A program made the translations under genes and the position numbers. The notes under the pieces are model-generated. The model was not told the origin of the DNA, made no database searches, and saw only the letters and a list, made by a program, of their open reading frames with translations. This document shows, one piece after another, positions 1 through 8,963 of a stretch of 35,166 bases of DNA; position 1 is the stretch's first letter, and each line of letters starts with the position of its first letter. The stretch is from Planctomycetota bacterium (GTDB lineage: Bacteria; Planctomycetota; JAJSAM01; JAJVHW01), in NCBI GenBank assembly GCA_022072415.1, contig JAJVHW010000173.1, positions 1 to 35,166 of the forward strand. Direction: 5' to 3'.

Positions 1-2
1 CA

Positions 3-803
3 GACCCGCCGTCCGGCATCGGTCACGCGACCGAGGACGACAGCGTCACGGGCGAGCCGGGCCTGCCCGTCCCCGCCGCGCGGACGGCGGAACGCGCGGC
101 GCCCGCCCGGGCCGCGGCAGAGGCGACCGTCCAGGCGGGCGAGTCTCCTCCGCGGGACGCGCCGGACGACCCGGACCGCTTCGTCGTCCGCGTGCTGCTC
201 CCGGAGGGCGACAAGCGTCTCGTCGAGGTCGGGTCCCGCAAGGTCGCGCTGGGGTCCGGACTCGACGAACTCGGCCTCCCCGGCGACCCGCGCGTGCGGA
301 GCCGCGAGGCGTGGATGTACGTGAAGGACGGTCGCCTCTGGATCGAGCCCGCCGAGGGCGCCCAGGGCGTGTACCGGCGCCTCTCCGGCGAGGAGACGCT
401 CGCGCCGGGCGACGTGGTCCTGATGGGCGACGTCGCCGCCTGCTATGACCGCCTGCCCCCCGCGCCGGCGGTGAACGCCGACGTGATGGCCGTCGGCGGC
501 GCGGCGAACTCGCCGTGCGGGCGGCTCGTGTTCCTCCGCCGCGACGGCTCCGCGGGGCCGGTCCACGATCTCCCCGCCGGGAAGACCGTCCTCGGCCGCA
601 CCGACGGACACGTCAACTTCCCCACCGACTCGCGCCTCTCCCGCCGCCACGCGCGCTTCGTCGCCACCGAGGGCCGCGTCACCGTCGAGGACCTCGACAG
701 CCGGAACGGGACCTATCTGAGGATCCGCCGTCGCATCTCGCTCGACGTCGGCGACGCGCTCCGCGTCGGTTCGTCCGGCCTCCAGATCCGCGGCAAGGCC
801 TGA
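3..803 (+). CDS. FHA-domain protein, 5' end outside the window
   Basis: The reading frame is open from the window edge to the TGA at 801-803, so the true start lies upstream; the first internal GTG candidate (192) falls inside what looks like folded sequence. After an Ala/Pro/Glu-rich stretch (about the first 60 codons) there are two FHA-like beta domains. The second, C-terminal one is clear: it has the GR of strand 3 (VLGRTDG), the SRRHAR loop and the LDSRNGTYL signature that bind phosphothreonine peptides in this family. The first (roughly 195-460) has the same strand spacing but lacks the SxxH and NG residues, so it is probably degenerate. The product would be a cytoplasmic phospho-dependent adaptor. 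No kinase is visible in the window. The next gene starts 44 bp downstream and may be cotranscribed. Confidence 0.8.
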   Translation, partial: DPPSGIGHATEDDSVTGEPGLPVPAARTAERAAPARAAAEATVQAGESPPRDAPDDPDRFVVRVLLPEGDKRLVEVGSRKVALGSGLDELGLPGDPRVRSREAWMYVKDGRLWIEPAEGAQGVYRRLSGEETLAPGDVVLMGDVAACYDRLPPAPAVNADVMAVGGAANSPCGRLVFLRRDGSAGPVHDLPAGKTVLGRTDGHVNFPTDSRLSRRHARFVATEGRVTVEDLDSRNGTYLRIRRRISLDVGDALRVGSSGLQIRGKA

Positions 804-847
804 GCCTGACCCTTGTCGCCGGTCCCGTCCCCGGGATAGAAGGGGGC

Positions 848-2716
848 ATGCAGCAGGGAGGCGTCAGCGGCATGCGATCGGACGGACTCGTCTCACGGAA
901 GCGCGGACGGGCGCTCCGCGGGGGTGCGGCGGCCGCGCTGGCCGCCTTCGCGGCGGTCGCGATCGTCGGGGGCCCGACACCGGAAGCCGGCGCGCAGGGC
1001 GCGCCGCTCACCACGACCGAGGTCGAGGAGATCGTCGCCGACTGCCTGTTCATGGCGTCCCGCGTCGCGACGCGTCCGGACCTGACCGTGGCCGTCGTGG
1101 ACCCGGAGGGGAACTCCCTCGGCGTCTTCCACGCGGCGGGCGTCCCCGCCGACGCGGCCGAACGCGAGAACCGCGCCGCGACGGCGCTCTCGAAGGCGGC
1201 GACGGGCGCCTACTTCTCGTCCGACGACCAGACGTTCAGCACCCGCACGGCGGCGTTCATCATCCAGGACCACTTCCCGCCGGGCGTGCGGTTCTTCCCG
1301 GGCGGCCCGCTCTACGGAGTGCAGTTCTCGAGCTTCGCCACGAGCGACGTGAACCCGATCGCCTTCGGCGCGCCGGGGAGCACGCCCGCGGCGGCGCTGC
1401 TGGGCGGCGCCACGTCGGCGGACTATCCGGTCCCGGCGGCGGCGGAGATGCGCGTCCGCGGCGATCTCGGCGGACTGGCGCTCTACCGCGGACGAAAGCG
1501 CGTCGGCGGACTCGGCGTGGACGACGGGCGGCACGACGGACGCCTGACCATCCCGAACCGCGTGCTGTCGCCGGACGGCTGCCGCGACGAGTACCGCATC
1601 TCCTTCTCCAACCTGGAGCGCGCCCGCGATCTCGAACGGATCGCCGTGGCGGGCGCGGGAGGGTTCCTCGCCCCGGGCCGCATCCGGGCGACGGCGATCA
1701 CGGTGGACGGCATCACGCTCCCGTACGCGAAGCCGACGCGGCTCCCGCGGAGCCGCGCGGGCGCCCTGACGCCCGCCGACGGCGCGTTCGACCCCGCGTT
1801 CCCCCTGCGCGACGCATCGACGATCCTCTCCCGGTTCAGCGACACGGTCCTCGCTCCGCCGCCCGGCGCGGGTCCGGACGCGAGGGACTACGTCGGGCAG
1901 ATGCCCGCCGCGTTCCCCGTGCAGGCGGGGTCCGACGGGATCCTCACCGCGGCCGACGTGTCGCGGATCCTCTGGCAGGGCGCGCGGCGGGCGAGCATCA
2001 CGCGCGGGGCGATCCGCCGCCCGATCGGCCTCGAGATGCAGTGCTGGATCAGCGTCGTGGACACGAACGGCGAGGTGCTCGGCGTCTTCCGCTACCGCGA
2101 GGACGCGACGCTCTTCTCCTACGACGTCTCGGTGCAGAAGGCGCGCACGGCGGCGTTCTTCTCCGACGACAAGGTGGCGTGGAGCTGCCGCGCCGTCGGG
2201 CTCTTCTCGCAGGCGTTCTACCCCGCCGGCCAGCAGGACGAGGAGCGCGCGCCGCTCTTCCAGCTCCAGGACGGGATCACGGTCGGACTCCTGACCGGAG
2301 GCATCCCGCCGGCCGGATTCCCGCTGCGCAACGGGATCACCGTGTTCCCCGGGGGAGTGCCGCTCTACAAGGACGGCGTGCTCGCGGGGGCGGTCGGCGT
2401 GTCGGGGGACGGCGTGGACCAGGACGACATCGTCGCGGACGACGCGGCGACGGGCTTCAAGGCGCCGCTCGCGATCCGCTGCGACGCGTCCACGGGTCCC
2501 GAACTCCGGAACTCGCTCCGCCGCACGTTGAACCGCCTCGAGTCGCTCGTTCCCGCCGGCCCTGCGGGCGTCCCGGCGACGCTCGGCGAGGTCGGCCTCT
2601 GCTTCTTCCACGAGCGCCTCCGCGTGTGCCGGAACGCGCTCGAGCGGACGGAGTTCGACGTGAAGCCGTCGTGGGTGAAGTTCCCGCGCCACCCGGGCCC
2701 GGTCACGATCCGGTGA
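848..2716 (+). CDS. Secreted protein with two HbpS/GlcG-like heme-binding domains
   Basis: 622 residues. Arg-rich n-region, a hydrophobic Ala/Val stretch (about residues 25-42) and a GAQG site suggest a Sec signal peptide. Two copies of a GlcG/HbpS-like (DUF336-type) fold are recognisable. Copy 1 (about 55-230) has VAVVDPEGNSLGVF, then RTAAFI, then GGPLY. Copy 2 (about 380-540) has ISVVDTNGEVLGVF, ARTAAFFS, then FPGGVPLYKDG and VGVSGDGVDQDD. In this family such domains bind heme or sense redox state; there is no CXXCH here, so any heme would be non-covalent. It lies 11 bp upstream of the porin-like gene and is probably cotranscribed with the decaheme gene, which suggests a periplasmic heme or redox partner of that cytochrome. 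The ATG at 848 and the ATG at 872 (with GGGAGG upstream) are both possible starts; the longer is given. Confidence 0.8.
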   Translation: MQQGGVSGMRSDGLVSRKRGRALRGGAAAALAAFAAVAIVGGPTPEAGAQGAPLTTTEVEEIVADCLFMASRVATRPDLTVAVVDPEGNSLGVFHAAGVPADAAERENRAATALSKAATGAYFSSDDQTFSTRTAAFIIQDHFPPGVRFFPGGPLYGVQFSSFATSDVNPIAFGAPGSTPAAALLGGATSADYPVPAAAEMRVRGDLGGLALYRGRKRVGGLGVDDGRHDGRLTIPNRVLSPDGCRDEYRISFSNLERARDLERIAVAGAGGFLAPGRIRATAITVDGITLPYAKPTRLPRSRAGALTPADGAFDPAFPLRDASTILSRFSDTVLAPPPGAGPDARDYVGQMPAAFPVQAGSDGILTAADVSRILWQGARRASITRGAIRRPIGLEMQCWISVVDTNGEVLGVFRYREDATLFSYDVSVQKARTAAFFSDDKVAWSCRAVGLFSQAFYPAGQQDEERAPLFQLQDGITVGLLTGGIPPAGFPLRNGITVFPGGVPLYKDGVLAGAVGVSGDGVDQDDIVADDAATGFKAPLAIRCDASTGPELRNSLRRTLNRLESLVPAGPAGVPATLGEVGLCFFHERLRVCRNALERTEFDVKPSWVKFPRHPGPVTIR

Positions 2717-2727
2717 GGAGGACGACG

Positions 2728-4590
2728 ATGCGCGCCCGGCTCCTCCTGCCCGCCGCCGCGCTCTGCGCGTCGGCCGCCGCGTGCAAGCACGCGCCCATCG
2801 ACGGGAACGCGGACCCCCGCTCGGTCGAGACGTCCCGCGCCGTCCACGGCGGCGGAAAGCCCGGGGACGTCACGAAGGGCGAACTCGGCCCCGCCGCCCG
2901 CGAGGCGGTGAAGTTCCTCCCCCACGGCGCGGCCGGCGGCGGCCCGCAGCCGGGGACCGGACCCGGCGACCTCGCGAGGGACGAGGTGCCCGTCCCCGAC
3001 CGCTGGCGGATCGGCATGCCCGCATGGGAGCGCGGGAGCCGGTCCGACTCGCCGTGGGACCTCGGCCACTGGGCGGACCCGTACCACCAGAACGTGCTGA
3101 AGGGCGACTACCCGCTCCCGGGCACGCAGAACACGTTCCTCGTGCTCGAGGCGACGTCGATCTCGCTCGTCGAGAAGCGGAAGAACCCCACCCCGTCGGG
3201 CGTCTTCACCCGGAGCGCGGGGAGCGAGCCGTTCTTCGGCAACTTCCACTCGCGGACGCAGGCGGAGACGGTCACGCTCTCCGCCGATCTGTTCCACGGC
3301 GAGACGTCGTTCAGGCCCGTGGACTGGCGCGTCTTCGTGAAGGGCGCCTTCAACTGGAACTACACGGAGGCGGAGGAGAACTTCGCGCTCTTCGCGGACC
3401 CGGGGAAGGGCGACACGCGGCAGGACCGTCACACGGCCCTCCAGCAGGCGTTCTTCGAGACGACGCTCGCGTCGCTCAACGCGAAGTACGACGTGGTGCA
3501 GGCGCGGATCGGAACCCAGCTCTTCAACAGCGACTTCCGCGGGTTCATCTTCTACGACGAGGCCCTGGGCTACCGCCTCTTCGGCACGGCCGACGACAAC
3601 CGCTGGCAGTGGAACGCCGGCTACTTCCGCCGCTGGAACAAGGACACGAACAGCGGCCTCAACACGCTGCGCTCGATCGAACAGGACGTGGTGATCCTGA
3701 ACCTCTACCGGCAGGACGTGCTGGAACTCCTCCTCCCGCGCTGGGCGTCGGAGGACTGGAGCCACGGTCTCACGTCGCAGATCTCCTTCCACTGGTTCCA
3801 GGACGACCCGTCCGTCCACTACGACGAGAACGGGTTCATCGTGCGGCCGCGGCCGGTCGGGAGCGTGCGTCCCAACGAGTCGAAGTCGCGCTACCTCGGC
3901 TGGGCGAACGACGGGCACATCGACCGCCTCAACGTGAGCTCCGCGCTCTACCGCGTCTACGGCGAGCAGGAGGCGAACGAGATCGCCGGGCGCGAGGTGG
4001 ACGTGGACGCGTGGATGGCGGCGCTCGAGCTCTCGGTGGACATGGACTGGATGCGCTGGCGCGTGCAGGGCTTCTGGCAGTCCGGCGACGACGACCCGCG
4101 CGACGGGCAGGCGAACGGATTCGACGCGATCTTCGACAACCCGAACTTCGCCGGCGGCGAGTTCGGCTTCTGGAACCGGAACGCGGTGCGCCTCACGGGA
4201 TCGGGCGTCGGGCTCGTCCACGGGGGCTCGCTGCTGAACTCGCTCCGCTCGTCGAAGATCGAGGGCTCGCAGAGCTTCGTGAACCCGGGGCTCCGGCTCC
4301 TCGGCGCGGGGTGGGACGGGCAGCTCACGCCGACGCTGAAGGTCGTCACCAACGCGAGCCACCTCTGGTTCGACGACCGGAGCTCCATCGAGTACGTCCT
4401 CGGGCAGGGCGCGCTCGGGAAGGAGATCGGGTGGGACCTCTCCGTGGGCGCGATCTGGCGCCCGGGGCTCACCGAGAACGTGATCGTGAAGGGCGGAGTG
4501 TCCGCGCTGGTGCCGGGCGACGGCTTCCGCGACATCTACACGGCGGACACGCTTTACACAGTCTTCGGCGAGGTCATCCTGACGTGGTGA
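2728..4590 (+). CDS. Outer-membrane beta-barrel (porin-like) protein, partner of the decaheme cytochrome
   Basis: 620 residues. The start is placed at ATG 2728 behind GGAGGAC and gives a short export signal (MRARLLLPAAALCASAAAC); Cys19 could be a weak lipobox but the -3 residue is Ala, so lipidation is uncertain. After a ~100-residue low-complexity segment the sequence is full of alternating, aromatic-girdled strands typical of outer-membrane barrels (WRVFVKGAFNWNY, WQWNAGYFRRWNK, WMRWRVQGFWQSG, DLSVGAIWRP), and it ends in ...GEVILTW, an aromatic C-terminal residue as in barrel proteins. No named family is recognised. It sits between an HbpS-like heme protein and a decaheme lipoprotein, spaced 11 and 14 bp, which by analogy with porin-cytochrome conduits suggests a sheath that lets the cytochrome cross the outer membrane. 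That role is inference. Confidence 0.78.
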   Translation: MRARLLLPAAALCASAAACKHAPIDGNADPRSVETSRAVHGGGKPGDVTKGELGPAAREAVKFLPHGAAGGGPQPGTGPGDLARDEVPVPDRWRIGMPAWERGSRSDSPWDLGHWADPYHQNVLKGDYPLPGTQNTFLVLEATSISLVEKRKNPTPSGVFTRSAGSEPFFGNFHSRTQAETVTLSADLFHGETSFRPVDWRVFVKGAFNWNYTEAEENFALFADPGKGDTRQDRHTALQQAFFETTLASLNAKYDVVQARIGTQLFNSDFRGFIFYDEALGYRLFGTADDNRWQWNAGYFRRWNKDTNSGLNTLRSIEQDVVILNLYRQDVLELLLPRWASEDWSHGLTSQISFHWFQDDPSVHYDENGFIVRPRPVGSVRPNESKSRYLGWANDGHIDRLNVSSALYRVYGEQEANEIAGREVDVDAWMAALELSVDMDWMRWRVQGFWQSGDDDPRDGQANGFDAIFDNPNFAGGEFGFWNRNAVRLTGSGVGLVHGGSLLNSLRSSKIEGSQSFVNPGLRLLGAGWDGQLTPTLKVVTNASHLWFDDRSSIEYVLGQGALGKEIGWDLSVGAIWRPGLTENVIVKGGVSALVPGDGFRDIYTADTLYTVFGEVILTW

Positions 4591-4604
4591 ACGGGAGAGA
4601 GACG

Positions 4605-7600
4605 ATGCGGACCCGGACGACCCTCCTGCTCGCGCTCGCGGCGCTCGGCGCGTCGGCCGCGCTCGCGTCCTGCGGCGGCGCCTCCACCGAGCCCGACCTC
4701 GCGCCGCCCCCCGGATCCGTGTGGGATTCGCACCATGCGCACGGCGCGGCCGACGCGGCCGCTCCGGACCGCGACGCGCGCGTCAAGGCCGCGGCGGAGC
4801 AGTACGAGGCGAAGAGCCGGGGGTGCCTCTCGTGCCACGAGGGGATCGAGCCCGACCACGGCAAGGCGAACCTGAAGATCGGCTGCGTGGACTGCCACGG
4901 AGGCGACGGGCAGGCGACGACGAAGGAGGCCGCGCACCCCGCGTCGAACGACCCCGCCCTCGCGGGGAAGACCGTCACGCCGTCGAACTGGGACGCCGAG
5001 TGGATGCAGCTCAACTGGGAGTACGTGCGGTTCGTGAACCCGGGCGACCTCCGCGTCGCCGACGCGACCTGCGGCGGGTGCCACCCCAACGAGACGTACG
5101 CGACGAAGAAGAGCATGATGACGCACGGGGCCATGCTCTGGGCGGCCGCGCTCTACAACAACGGGAGCTTCCCGCTGAAGCGCCCGCACTTCGGCGAGGC
5201 CTACGACGAGAACGGCACGCCGGTGCGCGTGCAGACCGTGCCCGCTCCGACCGACGAGGAGATCACGAGGAAGGGCGTGGTCGCGTACCTCGACCCGTTC
5301 CCCCGCTACAACGTGTCGCAGATGGGGAACATCCTGCGCGTCTTCGAGCGCGGGACGAAGCGTCCGCTCGAGATCGGCAACCCGGACAAGGAGGAGGAGT
5401 CCGGCCTCCCCGCCCGCCGCCTCTCCGAGCGCGGTCTCGGCACGAAGCTCCGCACGGACCCGGTCTACCTCGGCATCTCGAAGACGCGGCTCCTCGATCC
5501 GGTGCTCTGGATGCCCGGCACGAACGACCATCCGGGCGACTACCGCCACAGCGGGTGCACGGCGTGCCACATGGTCTACGCGAACGACCGCGACCCGGTG
5601 CACTCCGGGCACTGGGCGCAGCACGGGAACCGCGGGCTCTCGAAGACCGGGGACAGGACGATCCCGAAGGACGAGCCGGGCCACCCGATCACGCACACGA
5701 TGACGCGGGCGATCCCGTCGAGCCAGTGCGTCGTGTGCCACATGCACCCGGGCACCAACATGCTCACGACGTACTACGGCGACATGTGGTACGACGACGA
5801 GACGGACTCCGCGGCGCTCTACCACGGGCGCGAGGACCTCACCCACGAAGAGGCGCACGAGATCCAGCAGCGCAATCCGAACGCCGCGGCGCTCCGCGGC
5901 AAGTGGGCCGACCCGGAGTTCCTCGCGGAGTCGAGCCGCCTCAATCCGCAACTGAAGAACGTCCAGCTCGCCGACTACCACGGGCACGGCTGGCTCTTCC
6001 GGAAGGTGTGGAAGAAGGACCGGAAGGGGAACCTCCTCGACGCGGCGGGGAAGATCGTCTCGCCGGACGACCCGCAGAAGTGGTCGAAGACCGTCCACCT
6101 GATGGACATCCACGCCGAGCGCGGGATGCACTGCGTGGACTGCCACTTCACGCAGGACGTGCACGGCACGGGGAAGCTCCACAGCGAGCCGCGCGCGGCC
6201 ACCGAGATCATGTGCGTGGACTGCCACGGCACGGTGTCGGAGCCGGCGACGCTGGTCACCTCCGGCGTGGCGGGCGGGAACGACCTCGCGGACTCGAAGG
6301 TGCCGAGCGGCGAGAAGCGGTTCACGTGGCGCCGCGGCACGCTCTACCAGCGTTCGCAGCTCGACCCGAACCTCGTCTGGGCGGTCCCGCAGGTCGCCGA
6401 CGCGGCCGACCCGTCGCTCGCGGGGAAGGAGTACTTCGCCGGGCAGGACGGCGGGCGGCAGCGCCCCGTCTTCAACGAGAAGGCGCAGTGGGCGCATACG
6501 GTCCGGAAGGACGGCGCCACCTGGGGCGGGAAGCCGGCGGAGTCCGAGCTCGCCCACGGAAGCGACCGCGTCACCTGCCAGACCTGCCACACCGCGTGGA
6601 CCACGTCGTGCTACGGCTGCCACCTCTCCATGTCGGCGAACAACCGGAAGGAGATCCGCCACTGGCAGGGCGGCATCTCGCGCAACTGGACTTCGTACAA
6701 CTACCAGTCGATGCGCGACGACACGTTCCTCCTCGGGAGGGACGGCACGGTCACGGGGAACAAGGTGAGCCCGATCCGCCCCGCGTGCCCCATCGTGGTC
6801 GGCTCCCAGAACCAGAACCGCGAGTGGATCTACTCGCAGCAGCAGACGATCTCCGCCGAGGGCTACTCCGGCCAGGCGTTCTCGCCGTACGTCCCGCACA
6901 CCGTGCGGAAGACGGAGACGCGCGCGTGCACCGAGTGCCACCTCTCCGAGACGAACGACAACAACGCGTGGATGGCGCAGGTGCTCATGCACGGCACCAA
7001 CTGGTCGAACTTCATGGGTCGGATCTGCTACGTCGGATGCGGCGACGACGGCTTCTACGCCGTGACCGTGACCGAACGGGACGAACCGCAGGCCGTGATC
7101 GGCTCGACGCTCCACCGGGACGCCTTCCCGCAGCGGCACGAACGGTTCGTCGCGAGCGGACGCGAACTGACGGAGAGCTGGCACCACGGCGGCACCGACA
7201 CGCGCTCGATCCAGCTCCGCGGCGAGTATCTCTACGCAGCGGAGGGCGCAGGCGGCATGTACGTGTACGACGTGGCGAACGTGGACAACAAGGGCTTCAG
7301 CGAACGCATCACCACGTCCCTCAACTCGCCGCTCGGCCAGCGCTTCTACATCAAGTCGAAGATGGCTGCCGCGGTGGCGAGCCCGACGACGCTCGGCGTG
7401 GACCCGACGCGCCCCCACCGCCCGGAGAACGAGGAGGCGGAGCACGGCACCCACAAGCAGCCGATCCACCCCCTCTACGCGTTCCTGTACGTGGCCGACC
7501 GCGAGGAGGGGCTCGTCATGGTCCTCGCCGCGACGCTGCTCGACGGCGATCCGCAGAACAACTTCCTCGAGCGGAACGTCGTGTTCAACCCCGACGGCAT

Positions 7601-8372
7601 CCTGAAGGGCGCGCAGTCGATCCACGTCGCCGGCGAGTACGCCTACGTGGGCTGCGACGCCGGGCTCGTCATCCTCGACCTCGACTTCCCCCTCTCGAAC
7701 CCCGTCCCGAAGGTCGTCCAGGTGATCCCCGATCTCCGGGGCGTCACGTCGATCTGCGTCCAGTTCCGCTACGCCTTCGTGACCGACGCGAAGGGCATGG
7801 CGGTCGTGGACGTGACCGACCCGAAGCAGGCGGCGGTGGTCCCCGGCGCGCGGATCGAGCTCGCGCAGGCGAACGACGTGTACGTCGCGCGGACCTACGC
7901 CTACGTCTCCGCCGGGAAGCAGGGCCTCGTCATCGTGGACGTCGAGAACCCGGAGAAGCCCAAGATCGACCAGGTCTTCGACGCAGGCGGCGCGATGAAC
8001 GACGTCCGCATGACGCGGATCGCGGTGACCAACGCGTCGCTCTTCGCGTACGTCGCCGACGGCGTGAACGGCCTCCGCGTCGTGCAGCTCACGTCCCCCG
8101 AGGCCGTGCCGCAGTTCGCCGGCTTCAGCCCTCGCCCGCGTCCCGAACTCATCTCGACCTTCCGCACGAAAGGCCCGGCCCTCGCGCTGAGCAAGCCCCT
8201 CGACCGCGACCGCGGCGTGGACGAGAGCGGAAACCAGCTCGCCGTGTTCGGCAGGATCGGCAGCCGCCCGTTCACGCTGGAGGAGCAGCAGAAGCTCTAC
8301 ATCCGCGACGGGAAGGTGTTCAAGGTGCGCGACGAGCCGAAGCGCCCGGCGTCGGGCGACCGGTCGCGCTGA
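4605..8372 (+). CDS. Decaheme c-type cytochrome lipoprotein with C-terminal LVIVD beta-propeller
   Basis: 1255 residues, starting at ATG 4605 behind GGGAGAGA. Signal peptide with lipobox LASC (Cys23), so an exported lipoprotein. Ten CXXCH motifs lie between about residues 74 and 776 (CLSCH, CVDCH, CGGCH, CTACH, CVVCH, CVDCH, CVDCH, CQTCH, CYGCH, CTECH), enough for ten covalent hemes. From about residue 865 to 1180 there are repeats of the LVIVD type, for example GEYAYVGCDAGLVILDLD, FAYVADREEGLVMV and TYAYVSAGKQGLVIVDVENP, which fold as a beta-propeller in surface proteins. One near-motif, CYVGC (about 807), lacks the His and is not a heme site. It is the third gene of a set with the HbpS-like and barrel proteins. 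Likely role: the terminal, possibly cell-surface, electron carrier of a porin-cytochrome conduit, with the propeller binding a partner, mineral or substrate. Confidence 0.88.
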   Translation: MRTRTTLLLALAALGASAALASCGGASTEPDLAPPPGSVWDSHHAHGAADAAAPDRDARVKAAAEQYEAKSRGCLSCHEGIEPDHGKANLKIGCVDCHGGDGQATTKEAAHPASNDPALAGKTVTPSNWDAEWMQLNWEYVRFVNPGDLRVADATCGGCHPNETYATKKSMMTHGAMLWAAALYNNGSFPLKRPHFGEAYDENGTPVRVQTVPAPTDEEITRKGVVAYLDPFPRYNVSQMGNILRVFERGTKRPLEIGNPDKEEESGLPARRLSERGLGTKLRTDPVYLGISKTRLLDPVLWMPGTNDHPGDYRHSGCTACHMVYANDRDPVHSGHWAQHGNRGLSKTGDRTIPKDEPGHPITHTMTRAIPSSQCVVCHMHPGTNMLTTYYGDMWYDDETDSAALYHGREDLTHEEAHEIQQRNPNAAALRGKWADPEFLAESSRLNPQLKNVQLADYHGHGWLFRKVWKKDRKGNLLDAAGKIVSPDDPQKWSKTVHLMDIHAERGMHCVDCHFTQDVHGTGKLHSEPRAATEIMCVDCHGTVSEPATLVTSGVAGGNDLADSKVPSGEKRFTWRRGTLYQRSQLDPNLVWAVPQVADAADPSLAGKEYFAGQDGGRQRPVFNEKAQWAHTVRKDGATWGGKPAESELAHGSDRVTCQTCHTAWTTSCYGCHLSMSANNRKEIRHWQGGISRNWTSYNYQSMRDDTFLLGRDGTVTGNKVSPIRPACPIVVGSQNQNREWIYSQQQTISAEGYSGQAFSPYVPHTVRKTETRACTECHLSETNDNNAWMAQVLMHGTNWSNFMGRICYVGCGDDGFYAVTVTERDEPQAVIGSTLHRDAFPQRHERFVASGRELTESWHHGGTDTRSIQLRGEYLYAAEGAGGMYVYDVANVDNKGFSERITTSLNSPLGQRFYIKSKMAAAVASPTTLGVDPTRPHRPENEEAEHGTHKQPIHPLYAFLYVADREEGLVMVLAATLLDGDPQNNFLERNVVFNPDGILKGAQSIHVAGEYAYVGCDAGLVILDLDFPLSNPVPKVVQVIPDLRGVTSICVQFRYAFVTDAKGMAVVDVTDPKQAAVVPGARIELAQANDVYVARTYAYVSAGKQGLVIVDVENPEKPKIDQVFDAGGAMNDVRMTRIAVTNASLFAYVADGVNGLRVVQLTSPEAVPQFAGFSPRPRPELISTFRTKGPALALSKPLDRDRGVDESGNQLAVFGRIGSRPFTLEEQQKLYIRDGKVFKVRDEPKRPASGDRSR

Positions 8373-8581
8373 TCACCATATGTAGCCGGCGGTCAGCCAC
8401 AGGAAGCCGAGGCACCCGGCGAGGACCCCGAGTTCGGCGCCACGCCACGCCGTCGTCCGCCGGACAGCCGCCTTGAGGAGCAGTCCCGCCAGGACGATCA
8501 TCGTCGGCGCGAAGTTCGAGATGTACTCGAAGGACGTTCTCGAAGGGAAGGCGACGCTTCCGACCGTGCAGATGGCGTTAA

Positions 8582-8607
8582 CCTGGATCATTCACGAAGG
8601 TTCGCGC
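8582..8607 (+). repeat. Left terminal inverted repeat of the 231-bp element
   Basis: 26 bases beginning CCTGGATCATTCACGA; complementary to 8787-8812 with one mismatch and preceded directly by TTAA. Confidence 0.85.
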
Positions 8608-8786
8608 CTGGCCGAGCCCGCGGGCGCGCTGCTGCGTCGGAGCCCTTGACCGACTTGCCGAAGTCGCTCTGCGGTCTCCTCCTTGCATCGCATCCCGCGG
8701 ATCTCGGCCAGGACAGTCCGTCGCCGCGTGGACGCCCGCGGAGTCGACGTACAGTGCAGGCAGTCGCAGCGCTGGATGCCGTTCTC

Positions 8787-8812
8787 GCGCGAACCCTCGT
8801 GAATGATCCAGG
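8787..8812 (-). repeat. Right terminal inverted repeat of the 231-bp element
   Basis: Complement of 8582-8607 with one mismatch, followed by TTAG. On the minus strand the matching left end supplies the ATGATCCAGG from which the 3' gene fragment appears to start. Confidence 0.85.
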
Positions 8813-8963
8813 TTAGACGTCTTGAGCACCGCCAGTCCGACCGCCCCCATCAGCACCGAGCCCGCGACGAACCCGCCGACTTCCGCACCCATCGACGCAC
8901 GGCTCATGTCCGGGAGCCACGGGTTCCCCGCGCGGAGGGGGCGAGGGATGCGGTCGCCGCGCA

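Larger units (their letters stand above)
8582..8812. mobile_element. 231-bp MITE or internally deleted IS1380-like element
   Basis: Starts with CCTGGATCATTCACGA and ends with its complement. The 26-bp terminal inverted repeats (8582-8607 and 8787-8812) differ at one base. The flanks are TTAA (8578-8581) and TTAG (8813-8816), a nearly perfect 4-bp target duplication. Ends of the CCT(G/A)GAT type and TTAA-like targets are, to my recollection, typical of the IS1380 family. On the minus strand an open frame inside it (reading ...TVLAEIRGMRCKEETAERL...) runs to a stop in the left terminal repeat and could be the tail of a transposase. No complete transposase gene is present, so the element could move only with help in trans. 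Family assignment is moderate; the repeat structure itself is directly visible. Confidence 0.75.

Noticed and set aside
7026-7040. CYVGC as an eleventh heme site in the decaheme protein
   Set aside because: It has three residues between the Cys and no following His, so it does not fit CXXCH or the CX3CH variant.
4554-7625. 1023-codon antisense frame opposite the decaheme gene
   Set aside because: Composition (Arg, Val, His, Asp-rich, no domain) is that expected opposite a high-GC gene; no start signal or motif.
2781-8476. Very long overlapping open frames (over 1200 codons) on the plus strand in other frames
   Set aside because: They are Arg/Pro/Gly-rich shadows of the porin and decaheme genes. 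Only the stretch from 4605 in the first frame has lipobox, heme and LVIVD motifs.
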